64,000 bases of DNA from Lichenostomus cassidix. Its lineage: Eukaryota; Chordata; Aves; Passeriformes; Meliphagidae. The first letter of the stretch is position 1. The number at the start of each line of letters is the position of its first letter. The stretch spans positions 53,994,600 to 54,058,599 of the forward strand of contig CM039211.1 of assembly GCA_008360975.2 (NCBI GenBank), written 5' to 3'. Below the pieces are notes generated by a model. It searched no databases. It was given only the letters and a program-made list of their open reading frames with translations, and was not told the DNA's origin. Position numbers and translations under genes: made by a program. Shown here piece after piece: positions 49,430-61,047 of this stretch.

Positions 49430-50220
49430 CAGTGGTGACAGCACCAGCGGCTATGCTAAATTCTGGGCAGACTAAGCACTGGTTTGAGCTGGGCAGGGGG
49501 TTCCTGGAGTGAAGCAAAACTGAATAACAGCTGAGAGACCTGTCAGGACTGCCAGGACACAGCCAAGTTTCTCGCAAGTGAGGCTGCAGTGTAGAAAGGA
49601 CAGGCAAGGGCAAGCTATCATGGGAGACTTCAATAGATCCCGTGAGCACCAGTGACTGGGAGCGTAAGGAACAGGAGACGTGGGGTGAGGCGCAGGGGTC
49701 TGTGTGGCAGCTCACGAGGAAGGGCACAGAGAAGGGGCCACTCTGTCCTACTGAGTGGTCAACTTGCAGCAACCTTTTTTTGGCAACAAAATTGGTGTCT
49801 ACCCATTGCAGCTGCTGGGCTGACGGTGAAACCCAGACAGAGAAGCTGCAGCCTCCTCAGGTAGATGCCTACAACCCAAACAGACATCCTGAAGTCTCAG
49901 AGAGCTATCCAAACCCTCAGCTGCAGTAACTCCAGAACCTGGGAGCCTCCCTAGAACTCACAGGCAAAGGTGAGTGCCATAGGTGCAAGTGTGCCCAGAC
50001 AGACAAGCTTCATTGCATAAAGCGCTCACTAGGCAGGATATCATCTGGGATGTGCTGAGATGTGGGAGTGGGAGATTGATGGCAGTATTAAGCTCTCACA
50101 CAGGCAGGCTGATAAGCCCTGCCTTAAATCCTTGGGAGCTGAAGGTAAGTTAGCATCCAACCAAAGCCAGTAGGCTCAGCTAGATCTCAAGACAAGGGAG
50201 AACAGGAGAGTGTTCCCTGT
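49430..50220. repeat. GC-rich block, probable decayed interspersed repeat
   Basis: The stretch is clearly richer in G+C than the flanking intron and abuts a CR1 3' end. Pieces such as GGGAGACTTCAATAGATCC and GTGCAAGTGTGCCCAGACAG look like bird interspersed-repeat sequence to me, but I cannot name the family. It may be an older element, or upstream sequence of the same insertion. No intact coding frame is present. Confidence 0.4.
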
Positions 50221-50335
50221 GATACCAGTGAACCCTTAAAAAATAGATATGATGCTCTGGACCTAGAAGGAGGAGAATCCATGATAAGTAGTCAAGATCC
50301 AGAAGAGAATTCTACGGAATTTGTACAGCCATCTT

Positions 50336-50670
50336 CATGGTGATCTAATTACAGCCTTCCAGTAACTGAAGTGGTCTACAAGAAAGGTGGAGAGGGTTTT
50401 ATTACAAGAGCATGTAGTGACAGGACATGGCAGGGATGGGAGTAGGTTTAGATTTGATGCTAGGAAGGAGGTCTTTACTGTGAGGGTGGTGAAAACTGGC
50501 TGCCCAGAGAAGCTGCGGATGCCCCCTCCCCTAGAAGTGTTCAAGGTCAGGTTGGATGAAGCTCTGAGCAGCCCAGTCTAATGAAAAACATCCCTGCCTG
50601 TCTCAGGGGTTTGAAACGAGACCACCTTCCAAGTCCCTTCCAACAGAAATCATTTTATTCTATGATCCTA
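50336..50670 (+). mobile_element. CR1 LINE 3' end (5'-truncated)
   Basis: CR1 landmarks run in order: AGGAAGGAGGTCTTTACTGT, GAGGGTGGTGA, TGCCCAGAGAAGCTG, GGATGCCCC, AAGTGTTCAAGGTCAGGTTG and GATGAAGCTCTGAGCA. The copy ends with ATTCTATGAT, the CR1 octamer tail ATTCTATG. It is a 5'-truncated copy of about 335 bases with no reverse transcriptase sequence. It lies antisense to ERBIN in the large intron and is one of the main reasons for calling the genome avian. Confidence 0.92.
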
Positions 50671-53600
50671 TTCAACGCTGTCTTTACAGGTAAATCCACA
50701 TCTAAAAACTCCATAATTGCTTTTACAATACCTTTTCTGTGCTACAAAAATTTACTTTGAGTCCAGGAAGACATCTTTAATAAACTTATTTCAGAATTTC
50801 AGATACATATACTCAAATTTCACATTCAAAACCTTAGCTGCATTGAAATCCCATTCCATTCACATCCTCTAACACACAGAGATCATTTTATTGTGAACAG
50901 ACAGATTATTTTCAGTACCTTCAATAAGACAACGTATTTAAGAAAAGGTACTACACTTGACAAAAAACTTTAAATAGAAGGGCTGCCTACATTTAGGATA
51001 CATTTATAACCTCTATACAGTGATACACTTATCACAGAGCCACAGACTCAGAACTCTGCAGCAAATCAATTATCTTTCATTTCATTATCATGGATGATAT
51101 AAAAACCCTGCTCCTGTCTGCCCTTCTGTCAGTATAAGCAGAGAAATAGCAAATTTACAGCAAGTTATTTTGTATTCAGGATCTTCCTCTCTTACTTCTC
51201 CCTGCAGAAAATAAAATATGGATCTGTCTCCCTCTATTAACTATGAAGAATTCTCAATTCCTTGGAAAAGCCATATTCCTACCAGATGGGCAACACAAGA
51301 CTGGATGGTTTCCTGAATTCTCATTCTCCATCTCTCCAACTTCTGGCACACAGCACATTAAAGATAGTTTGCCAAATCAACAGAATATTTTTGAACACTG
51401 AAGAAAACATATTTGATCTAAATTTGCATCTGTTAACAAAATTCTTTAAAATTACTGGAATAATTTTACAGGCAGATATGCCTGGAGGCAGGGGATGAGG
51501 GGAGGGGAGTGTTTTCTTAGATTTAGTTCATCTGTTTTTCCATGAAGATTCCTTGCAATACAGACTAACAAACTGATGTGAGTAAATCTGCTGTAACATC
51601 ACTGTGAAAAGAAAATGCACCTAAATCTCTAAGAGACTACTGAAGGCACTGTTATTTCCAAAGCCCCAGGTTACTTTTGGTCTTGCTAGTTATTTTCTCA
51701 TCTTGCTATTTAATCCTCTAAAGGCCTGAATAATATGGTACTTAAAAATTCAATCTTTTCCTTTCACCACCTGTCTGTAGGGAAAAGTAGATCATCTCAC
51801 TGTTTGCCACTAGACTAACTCCACAGAGACAAGCAATTTCAAATGCATTTCCCAGGCTTGCAGGAAAGCCTGGCTTTGTGGCAGTCACCTCATCCTATGT
51901 TTCAGCCTTTCAAATCACTTGATTCTAGTATCCTGTAAAGCTAAATGTTCTGAGCATTTATACATGCCATCAGACACTGTACATAAATTCTTTCCCCTTC
52001 TTCAAAGAAGAGGCAAAACTATCTTTGTGACAGTCTTCCACATTGGCCTAGATGCATGTTAACGCTGGCATTCCCGAGTCACAAGGAAATGATAGCTCCC
52101 TAAAGTTTAACTCTGAAAAACACTGATTTAGGGGTGAAGAGTGGTGTTGTGGGGTTTTTTGGTGGGTGGGTTTTTTTTCCTGTACAGCTGTCAATACATA
52201 AATAAGTTGGCCATACAGGCTTCAAAGTGTTTTGATTTCCTTTAACCTCATAAATAAAACATTAATTAAAATTAATTTTTTTACACTGGTCTCACATTAT
52301 GTATGCTTCAACTTCTCTTTAGGATGCAACCCATCAGGTTACAGGGCTGGGAGAAAAGGCATCTGTCAATGCTTTGTATAGTGCAGGATGTAATTTCTGG
52401 TATAGGAATGCAGTTTATTGAACCACTTGTTCAAGTATCATTTCATCTTTGTGACTAGGACAGCTTTAGGCTTCAGCTAAAAATTTCAAAGCTGAAGTGT
52501 ATCTGGAAAGAAGCAATGGAATATCTCTGATATTAAGGGTTCACAGTAGCCTTAGGAATCAGGTTTAAATGCCATAAAAGGACAGTGGGTGTCCTCACTA
52601 CCAAAAAGCTACAGAATTTATTGACTACTATCAACAATAAACGCAGAGTTAAGACTAACTCTAGTCTACGCTTGCTGCACATATAGCAGCGATTTGGTAT
52701 TTTTAGGCTACACTTGCGCTGTGACCACTTCAGCAACCACGTATAACACATTCCAGACCACACTCTTGCACAAAGACTTCTGTATGCTCGACCACACACA
52801 ACTGTTAGAGGTTTGTACTCTAACTCAGCACATGTCTCAAAACACACATCACTTTGAACAGTAGATAAACTGACAGAAAAGTAGTCAAATGAGGATTTGT
52901 AAATAAAAAACCCACCCCATCTGGCTCAAGGAGGCCCACTAATACAAGGTGCTGGATGCTGAGAGCATACAGGGAAACATGCATGTCTCCTGGCTTCCTG
53001 TATTTTACTAAACTTTCCCTAGGCTTCTGCTCTTGGTCACTGTTGGAGACAGGACACCAGATTAGATGGATTCGATGAATCCTTGTCCTGATAAAATGTT
53101 ACTAAATATTCTTAAGTATCAGTATTTGCACATCTGCTGTGTCTCTGTTAAAGAGTTTTTATATAATGTGTGTATGAACAGACACATTTAAACCAGAAAT
53201 TAAAATGGCAAGATTTGTGATGTATTATTAAAGCACCATAAAGATTGCTTTCTTGGACTTACACCTTTCATCTGCTACCACAAATCTCTGTGATTTTGAT
53301 CTTTCATCTAAACATCAAATATTAAGCACACACCTATATGCATGTAATTCTAGTTGGAGAATTGGATGCTCTCCCATGCAACAGGTCTCACTCTGTGAGC
53401 CAGACAGGAATTCATTAGGTAATTTGAAAATATGTTAAATCTGAACCTTCATTTTTTCTATCAGCCCTTTAGAAAATTAAATATTTTGGTCAATACATTC
53501 GATAATACCAATGCCAGAAACAGCTCAAATATTTTACATGGAAGTCCTATCATATTTCATGTATGCTGATATTTGAAAACTGAAGTCTAACTATCCTTCT

Positions 53601-55860
53601 AAAAATACAGCCTTTAAAAATAAATGCATATTTGATCTCAAGGCATCTGCACTTCATGATTTAGCTCAAGCCATCTCAGAAGGAAACACTTAACAGTGTA
53701 TCAAGAAAAATAGAGGAACTATCACCATTCACTTGCCACAACCACAGGAATGTAAAAAACACACTGCCAATTTTAGAATTTGGCATCTCTCATCATCCTA
53801 CACTATTGGAGACTAATCTCTACTAATTATATTTTTCTTATAAATTAAAGGAAAGCAGTTCCTGTGCCTTCCATAGAAGTCTGCTGCTTCCACACTCTTC
53901 GTTTGATATGTAACAGAAATAGGAAAAATTGCAGAGTTTTATAAATTTTGCTACTCTTAGAAGTCTAACAAAATGCTTCCTATTTGTCTCTAATATAGAC
54001 ACCAATCAGAACAATGGGCAAGTGAGGAGTAAATTCTTACAAAGAGAAAAACAGACACAAGGTAAGAAAACAGGCTTGCAGTTATCACGACAAAAATTTT
54101 CTGTGGTTAAACAGTGGAAAGGAAAAAAGAAGGGGAAAGGCACTTATGCCAACAAACTGAGGTCTCAAATAATACCGTATTTATTACAGAATAAACAGCA
54201 CTATTTCCTACTTCACCCAGCAGGAACAAACAGGGACTCTGATTTGGCTTTTTTTTAAATTTTACAGAGGTTTTAGAACTGCTGGAAGACAAGATGCCCC
54301 CAGTAAACAAACTTGTGACCTCAGAACTATTTTTTATGTGCAACACTAGTCAGAGAAGCTATCCAAATTGTGATAAGTCTGACAAGAAGCACATGATAAT
54401 AGTTTAAATTAGCCTGCACCCTGCCATTTATCTGAAGGGTGTTAAAAAAAACCAAACAACCCAATCTCTAGAAAACAGAGATTCACAGTTTACTAGGAGA
54501 GCGTATCATACGCCTCAGAGGAACAAGTGCCCTTTCAGCAGCTCTCTGTAGGCTTAGCTCAGGGCCATGCCATTTAGACAGACAAGCAGCTCCCTAGCTT
54601 CAGCTGCCTATTTATGTACATGAGCTCTGGAATGTGCCAACAGAAGCACTCAAATCCCCTTTTGCTGCTTTTAAGGCTTTTGCATTGAGAATTTGTGTTG
54701 CAAACAGTTAATACTTTCAAATGGTTCAGTCCAGGACAAAAAGATGATTCTTTCTCTGCTGTGTGTTACTGTGACAGTTTAAGGCCAGTATTCTTTAAGA
54801 AAGACTATCAATCCACTTGTACCAGGAACAGATCAGTGACAACCAGGTCAATTTATCACACTAAATGCTGTGTTCATTAAGCAGAAATAACAGAGTAACA
54901 GTTTCAGTACAGATTGGGCTATAACAGGCAACCAAGGAGAACACTAACACCTCAATAACTGCAATGCTTTCTTAGTAAAGCAGAACATAGCTCTCTTTGT
55001 GGAGTCATAATTAGCTAGCAGCCCAAATAGAACAATAAATTGAATGACAAAATCTTTGGAATATTTATGTAATTCTTATTTTCAAGTACTATTTCAATGA
55101 GGTATCCTCTTACATAACTTTGAGTTAGTTAGATGAAACTATTCTATTCTCCTCAATTACCATGATTTAACTTCTATCTCAAGTAAGTCACATAACTAAG
55201 TTCAATGACAATGTTATTTGAATTTCCTCACAGTTGTGCACATCTGCCAGCTTGTCAAAGCAGCACCATCAGAAAAACCCCATGTATACAATACTTGGCT
55301 GACAACATTTCATAACTTATAAAAGTCTGACACACAGAATGACAGATTTTTAACCAGTCAGACAAGTGAACCAAGTTATGTCTATGGAGTACATAAACAC
55401 TTTTCCCCATGCAACAGAGATTACCATCCCCAAAGCAGGATAGCAAAGCAGCTAAGTCCTACAATTTTCCAACATCTTATCAAAATAAACCAAAACAGAT
55501 TTTCCTAGGAAACAAATTATAACAACAAAATCCAGCAATATTTACAAATTCTTGTGCAAACTCACTCTAGTATAGTGACAGATGACACAAGTTACTAAAA
55601 GTAACATTTGAGCTTATGTTTTTGAGAGACTATAAAATACCAGACAGTATCATCTACAAACAAATCAATGTGAGAGACACAATTAAATATCACAACCTGA
55701 TCATAAAAGAACAACTTTTATTGCATGCAGGGATTTAGAGTAGTAATTTAAAAATTACTGGCTGTGTAGCTTCCAGAAACTAAAGTTTCACTAGTGTCTT
55801 TGTACAGTCAATGGTGATTCGCCTTTTAGTTACCTCAATACAACAAGCAAAGTGACTTAC

Positions 55861-55978
55861 CATTCTTGCTGACATCCAGTTCCCTGAGATTAATGAGATT
55901 TGCAATGGATGCTGGCAATGTGGTTAGATCATTGTCTGGCAAACTCAGCTTGTGTAGAGACTGACAGTTAAAAAGTTG
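55861..55978 (-). CDS. ERBIN: ERBIN coding exon 2 (LRR, residues 64-103)
   Basis: The exon is 118 nt, entering in phase 0 and leaving with one base of a Gly codon. It is bounded by acceptor CAATAG and donor GTAAGT. It encodes [18 protein letters not shown] onward to LRELDVSKN, about one and a half leucine-rich repeats with the LxxLxLxxNxL spacing. It joins exon 1 after EELPK, exactly as in known erbin. Confidence 0.96.
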
Positions 55979-58871
55979 CTATTGAAACAAAGAAAAAAGT
56001 GAATGTGATTTTCTCTCGGTTTCCTCTATACAGCTTTTGTTTTTAATCTGTTTAAACTTCTGACCTCATGGCCTGAAGACCAGGTTATTTAGAGTTTTTG
56101 ACTACAAAAAATTTTTCACTAGTTTCATTAAAAATTGACTCAGATTACAATGCTTAGGAAAGAAAAAAAATGCAAATGGTCACAAGGCAGCAGCTATGCT
56201 TAATACTTCCTACAATTCCTTCCAGTATCTCAGAAATTGTGACCTGTAGTTACACACAGACCTGCAAACATTGCAAAATATTTTCTATAACAGACATGCC
56301 ATGTGACACCCCAGAGATAAGTAAAGTTAATTCAAGAGAGAAAAAAAAATTCGATAGACACATTTTTTAAAGTCTAATGGCTCTGGAACACAGGATTTCA
56401 GAAGGTACTCATCTCCTCTAAAAGTTCAAATTTCATTTTATTATGTCTTCCAATATTTTTCCCTCTCATGCTTCCTACCTTAAGTACAAAAACATTCAAA
56501 AAAAGTTGAAAAGATTGAAAACTGGTGAAAAAAATTGAACTAGTGAAAAAACTGAAATTAGTTAAAGTTCAAGTTAGGTGTATAGAAAACTATTTAATCT
56601 CGTCTGTATACATGCATTACCATCTTTATCAAATACTAGCTCAGAGTCAGATCTCTTCCTAAATGCAGGGTACCTAGAGATTCTTACTCAAAAGCTTTAC
56701 AAATTGACAAAGTAGGGTAAATAATCTTAATGTAATGGAAGAAAAATTCTCAAATGATATGTAGGAAACTTACATATAGTACAAAATAAGTATCTCTAAG
56801 AAAGCAGTTGAAAGGTTCATCTCAACAATTTATGACGAATATTCCTTTCCTGACAATTTTGGTTAAGATCATTTATAAATACCCTTATTTAATAATCTTC
56901 TCTTTTGGAATTCTGAGAAAAGATCATCAAAAAACAGGAAGTGTTCACTGACTAAAAAAAATTCATCTCAATCACTTTCATAACAATGGGCTCAGCTTGA
57001 TCAAAATTTTTTGGGTGTCTCTCAATTACAAGGCCATTATTTCAACCATAGACTGGAGTAGCCCCATTCCTGTAAAATTTGCATATACCACCCCAGAACA
57101 AAAGCAGACATAAATTAGCAAGATGGACAGTTAAAGGAATAAGCTTTAACTTGTCTACTGCTATTTCAAATTCTTCAGAAATGTGTCTGTTAGAACCCAT
57201 TTATCACTAAGGCTTTGAAGAGTTACAAGACACTTAGGATACTCTGATTAACTCAGGTGTTCCCTCTTTTCAAGAATATATACTTAAAGCTCTTCCCTGA
57301 AAGAAATAATGTAGACTTCTGGAATCATTAAAATTTCTCTGATTACTCAGGTCAAAGGACATGCAGCACAAAGAATCAAGATCCCTAAAGGAAAATGAGG
57401 GTGAAAGGACTTTTGGATGGTATTGAATTTGTAGTTGTTCCTTTTGTTGTTCTTTTTTAGTGTTTACATATTTGTAATTACTGCTAGTAAATGCTGGAAG
57501 GCACATAATTAAATACTATTTTACTGCAGAATTCTACCAAACTTCAGAGTGAGAGAAAAGTAGAACTGTTACAGTTCGAGCTTTTCAGCTCAAATGCACA
57601 CCACAGCACTTGGAGTAAACAGGGAAACTTTGCAGTTATGATTTAGTATGTAAGATAAAGAAGGATGAAAGCATTTCAAATGCCCAGTCAATCTTGAAGC
57701 TGAGACTATGTACCAACGTTTCATGTGAAGTCAAGTCCTTCTCTACCATAACCTTTCTCTCCACCCCAGTTTGCTCATGCTGAGCCCTTGGCCAGTCAGG
57801 TAAATTAAGGAGCTATGCCGGAAGAACTCAGTTTTGAAGTAGACTGGATTCTGAAACAATTCAGGGCAATTAAAAAAATCCAGGAGCCACACACACTGAT
57901 GGGTCACTTTAGTGATCATGTTGACAAGCAGTCCCAAACCAGTTGAGTTGTGGCATACAAAGGCCAGGCCACAAAACACTACTGAGGCAAAGAGGAAAGG
58001 CGAGAGTAGGAATGTCTTAACCGGGTTTCAGAAAACTAGACAAGGCCTGCTAAGTATCACACCCTTCATACTTCAAATGGCCCAATTACAAGCCTTTGTC
58101 AGAGCTGGAAGACTAAATAAAAGGGGAAACGAATACACAGCTTGAAACTCTGCCTCCATGTTGGCTAGGATAATTTCAAATATTAGAGGCCTTCCCCTAC
58201 AGCTCTTCTATGGAAGTTTATTTATCAAAATTTTGGTCAAATGAATAAAAAACCACTTTGACTAGATCTTCAGTACCCCCTAATCACTCTGCTTGTGCTC
58301 TTTACCATATTTGAATTTATATGTGGGGGCATTTTCTTCTGAAAATTGAAAGGGTAGCAAAAAATAATGACCAAAATTATTTAAAAGCTGGAAAAAATCT
58401 TCAGCTTCTCAGAAATATGCCTGTGAGTATGACTTACTCTAATGCAGAAACAAATTGGGTTGAAGCAAGTGTAGGTTATTACATGTCCCTGCAGTTAAGA
58501 AAAACCCCAAAAAAACCCAAAAAGGAACAAAATATAAATGTTCAAGCAATCTTTCCAATCACATGGATAATTACACCTTAGACTAGACCAAGGCAAGTGG
58601 TAGTCTGCCCACTTCCCAGTGCACACAAACAGATTTATTAGCCAGCCTTTTCTGCTATGTAACTCTCTTGGGCTGGATCTCTTGCTTGAGGAGTTTCATT
58701 CCAATTCATGCAACAAAACAGTCAAGCTGGAATGCATAAACTTTCAGTCTATCAAGGTTGCTTCATGGCAAACTATAGCCCAAAAGCTTAAGCTAGACAC
58801 TATCAGCTTCTATGATGCTGGTGAAGTAAAGAGTTAACAAATGTACATAAAAGGAAAACCATCCAACATAC
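55979..58871. other. ERBIN intron, 2,893 nt
   Basis: Intron between exons 1 and 2. No element was recognised. Confidence 0.85.
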
Positions 58872-59069
58872 CTTTGGAAGCTCTTCAATCTGATTAGCAT
58901 CTAAATACAGTTCTTCCAAGGTCTTTTCAAAAGTAAAAATCTCCTTAGGCACCTGTTCCAGGCTGCAGTGAGAATAATCAAGTGTAGTCACAGTTTCCTC
59001 CTCTCCACGCAGACAGCGGCATGGCACCAGCCGCAAAAACAAATTCCGCTTTGTTGTCATTTTCAGGCA
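58872..59069 (-). CDS. ERBIN: ERBIN coding exon 1 (start codon, residues 1-63)
   Basis: The acceptor TTTTACAG precedes nine bases of 5' UTR, then ATG at 59060 with A at -3, a good initiation context. The peptide begins [16 protein letters not shown] and runs through residue 63 (EELPK) to donor GTATGT. Cys14 and Cys16 in the PCRC motif match the cysteines reported as palmitoylated in mammalian erbin, which anchor it at the membrane. The remainder is the cap and first leucine-rich repeats ([15 protein letters not shown]). The upstream acceptor shows that at least one noncoding 5' exon exists further right, outside what I can recognise. The start is certain because the whole N terminus matches the known family N terminus. 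Confidence 0.97.
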
Positions 59070-59171
59070 CTGTAAAACAGAAATCGGTTGATTTAAAAAC
59101 CAAGACCACCTCAGAAATACATGTGCAGTTTCTCAAGCCTCCACTAGCTGCTAAATACTGAAAAAAGTAGC

Positions 59172-59192
59172 ATATATATATATATATATATA
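59172..59192. repeat. (TA)n microsatellite
   Basis: About ten TA dinucleotides lie roughly 100 bases upstream, in the sense of ERBIN, of the acceptor for the start-codon exon. A second short ATATAT run follows after a CCTGC interruption. Confidence 0.9.
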
Positions 59193-61029
59193 CCTGCATA
59201 TATATTTGTATACACATGAGACACAGTAGAGAGCACGTACCTGTTTTCTGCTAAATACAGCAGATCTCTGATGACATTAAATGGGGTTAGCACACCTACA
59301 GGTACCAGAAGATGAAGCTGAAGTTTAGCCTATGACTTGTCACCAGCTAACACAGCCCTACACTGCAGAGAAACTAACTTTGAAACAGCATTTCTGAACT
59401 GTCAGTTTTATCTTTACAACATAGCTTATCCCACCTTTACAAAAGTCAGTGGTATATTTTTGTTTAGTACAATAAAATCCATAGAGAATTAAAATGTAGC
59501 TATAGCAAATCTAATAAGTTTTTTTTGTACACGGAAATGCACATACCTTAATTTCAAATCCTTCATTAAATGACAGAATATAATAAAAAGAACCAGTTTC
59601 TACCAACTGTTCTATCTGCATTTTAAAATGAAAGGCTTCCAGGTGCACAAGTAACAAAGTGACCTCTTTTTTCAATTTCATTCGCTTTGGAAAAATTCAA
59701 CACATCTTGCTGTGCACACTGGAACTAAGGAAGCTTCACCTTGCTATAGGAATGTATGTTTCTTCCTTTAAACTCATTATTACAATGGTTCCCTCTATCC
59801 TCCATGACTTCTACAATATTGCTATTCAGCCTGAGAAGGCAAACCTAAACGGTGCTGACTGACTAATTACTGACAGCATACACCAACCATGTTCCTGCCC
59901 CTTTTCTCCTCAGCAACAGCACAAGTTTAGGTCTCTTTCTCTAATTAGCAATGGATTTTCAGAAAATCTTCAGAATGTCACCTCAGGTTTCAAGTTCGTC
60001 TGAAATTAGATGACAGACGCAATTTTTCAAGAAGGACCAACATATGCAGACTAACAACATGATCATGTCAGCTTTATTTCCTCAGGAAATTAGCCTAAAA
60101 ATACATACTTCTCCAAAACAGCACTGAGTATTTATTTGCTCAATCAAACTTCCAACACTCCAAATGAAAATATGCTTTTTTTTAATCTCCACTTTTTTCA
60201 AACTGCTGAAATTATATTTTAACTTCTGGACTGGTGACAGGAAACTTTCTCTTCCAAGTGCCAAAGAAGTCTTTTAGACACATTTAGCAGATTGCACTTC
60301 AACTTTCAGACAGTATGTTAGTAATATATGGAGAACATAAAATATCATGCCCACGGCACTATGTAAAGTCACAAGCCACAAGACCCCTTTTCTCACTAAG
60401 ACACAAAAGTAATGCGCTTGGATTTTCCTCTATGTGCAGCTCAGCCTGCCAAATACTTCACAGTATGTATAATTCACATGGCAACAGATCAAGGGACTGC
60501 TATACTTTAGTGTTTTCATTAACCAGAAGTAGAATTTATCACTCAGGCTGTGAACAGTCAGACTCCACATTCATCCATTAAAATGATGGAAGAAAATTCT
60601 TCATTAGAATAGTGGGATGTCAAAATTTCATTTTTTTAACAATGCTTTGATGCTGTTAGAATTTTGTTACAATGTTGATTATCAGAACACAGAATTTCCC
60701 ATAAAACTCCAGTAATATTATTTAAATAAAAGTGATATAAAAATTTTAAAAAATATTTAACCATATTGCAGTATGAAGAGTCTGGAGACTGCAAATTTCA
60801 CATTGGGGATTTCCATAAAATGGGAAAGTCAGCAAAACAGACAGCTTAACCTCCTCCTGCTGCTTTCATAGGAACAGGCTCAAGAAAGACATCCTCCAGC
60901 CACCCACAGACAGATGCCAGAGATGCTGTGGAAGCTGATGTGCTCACTGGGTCAAAGCTATCCACGCCTTCTCCAAGACCCTGATGATGCACATGGAAAC
61001 ACAAGCTGAATTCCCTGGCCAACATTTGG

Positions 61030-61047
61030 AAAAAAAAAAAAAAAAAG
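61030..61047. repeat. Poly(A) tract of about 18 bases
   Basis: An uninterrupted A run on the plus strand directly follows a segment (60840-61029) richer in G+C than its surroundings. It may be a retrocopy tail or a simple homopolymer. Confidence 0.85.

Larger units (their letters stand above)
42747..55860. other. Largest ERBIN intron in the window, 13,114 nt
   Basis: Intron between exons 2 and 3. It holds a 25-base tandem duplication (43191-43240), an AT minisatellite with a TG tail (44656-44823), an A/C-rich tract (47005-47150), a GC-rich block (about 49430-50220) and a CR1 3' end (50336-50670). The rest is unremarkable AT-rich intron, with one motif cluster near 54.6 kb noted in findings. 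Confidence 0.8.
2252..59069 (-). other. ERBIN: ERBIN (ERBB2IP) gene, 22 constitutive coding exons plus two cassettes; 3' end outside window
   Basis: Erbin is a cytoplasmic and basolateral-membrane scaffold of the LAP family. Family members have about 16 N-terminal leucine-rich repeats, LAP-specific segments, a long disordered linker and a C-terminal PDZ domain. In mammals the PDZ binds the tails of ERBB2 and of delta-catenin-family proteins (ARVCF, p0071), and the repeats bind signalling proteins such as SHOC2/Ras. I followed the gene exon by exon on the minus strand from the ATG at 59060. Exon lengths sum to 3,960 nt, or 1,320 residues, with all phases matching. Human isoforms are about 1,370-1,412 residues, so with roughly 35 residues missing at the end and optional cassettes the length fits. 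The last coding exon, with the PDZ end and stop, lies before position 1. The coding sequence is intact throughout, so this is a functional orthologue and not a pseudogene. Confidence 0.97.

Noticed and set aside
49374..49929. Overlapping open frames of 95-132 codons on both strands
   Set aside because: They lie in a GC-rich repeat-like block, are open on both strands and resemble no protein.
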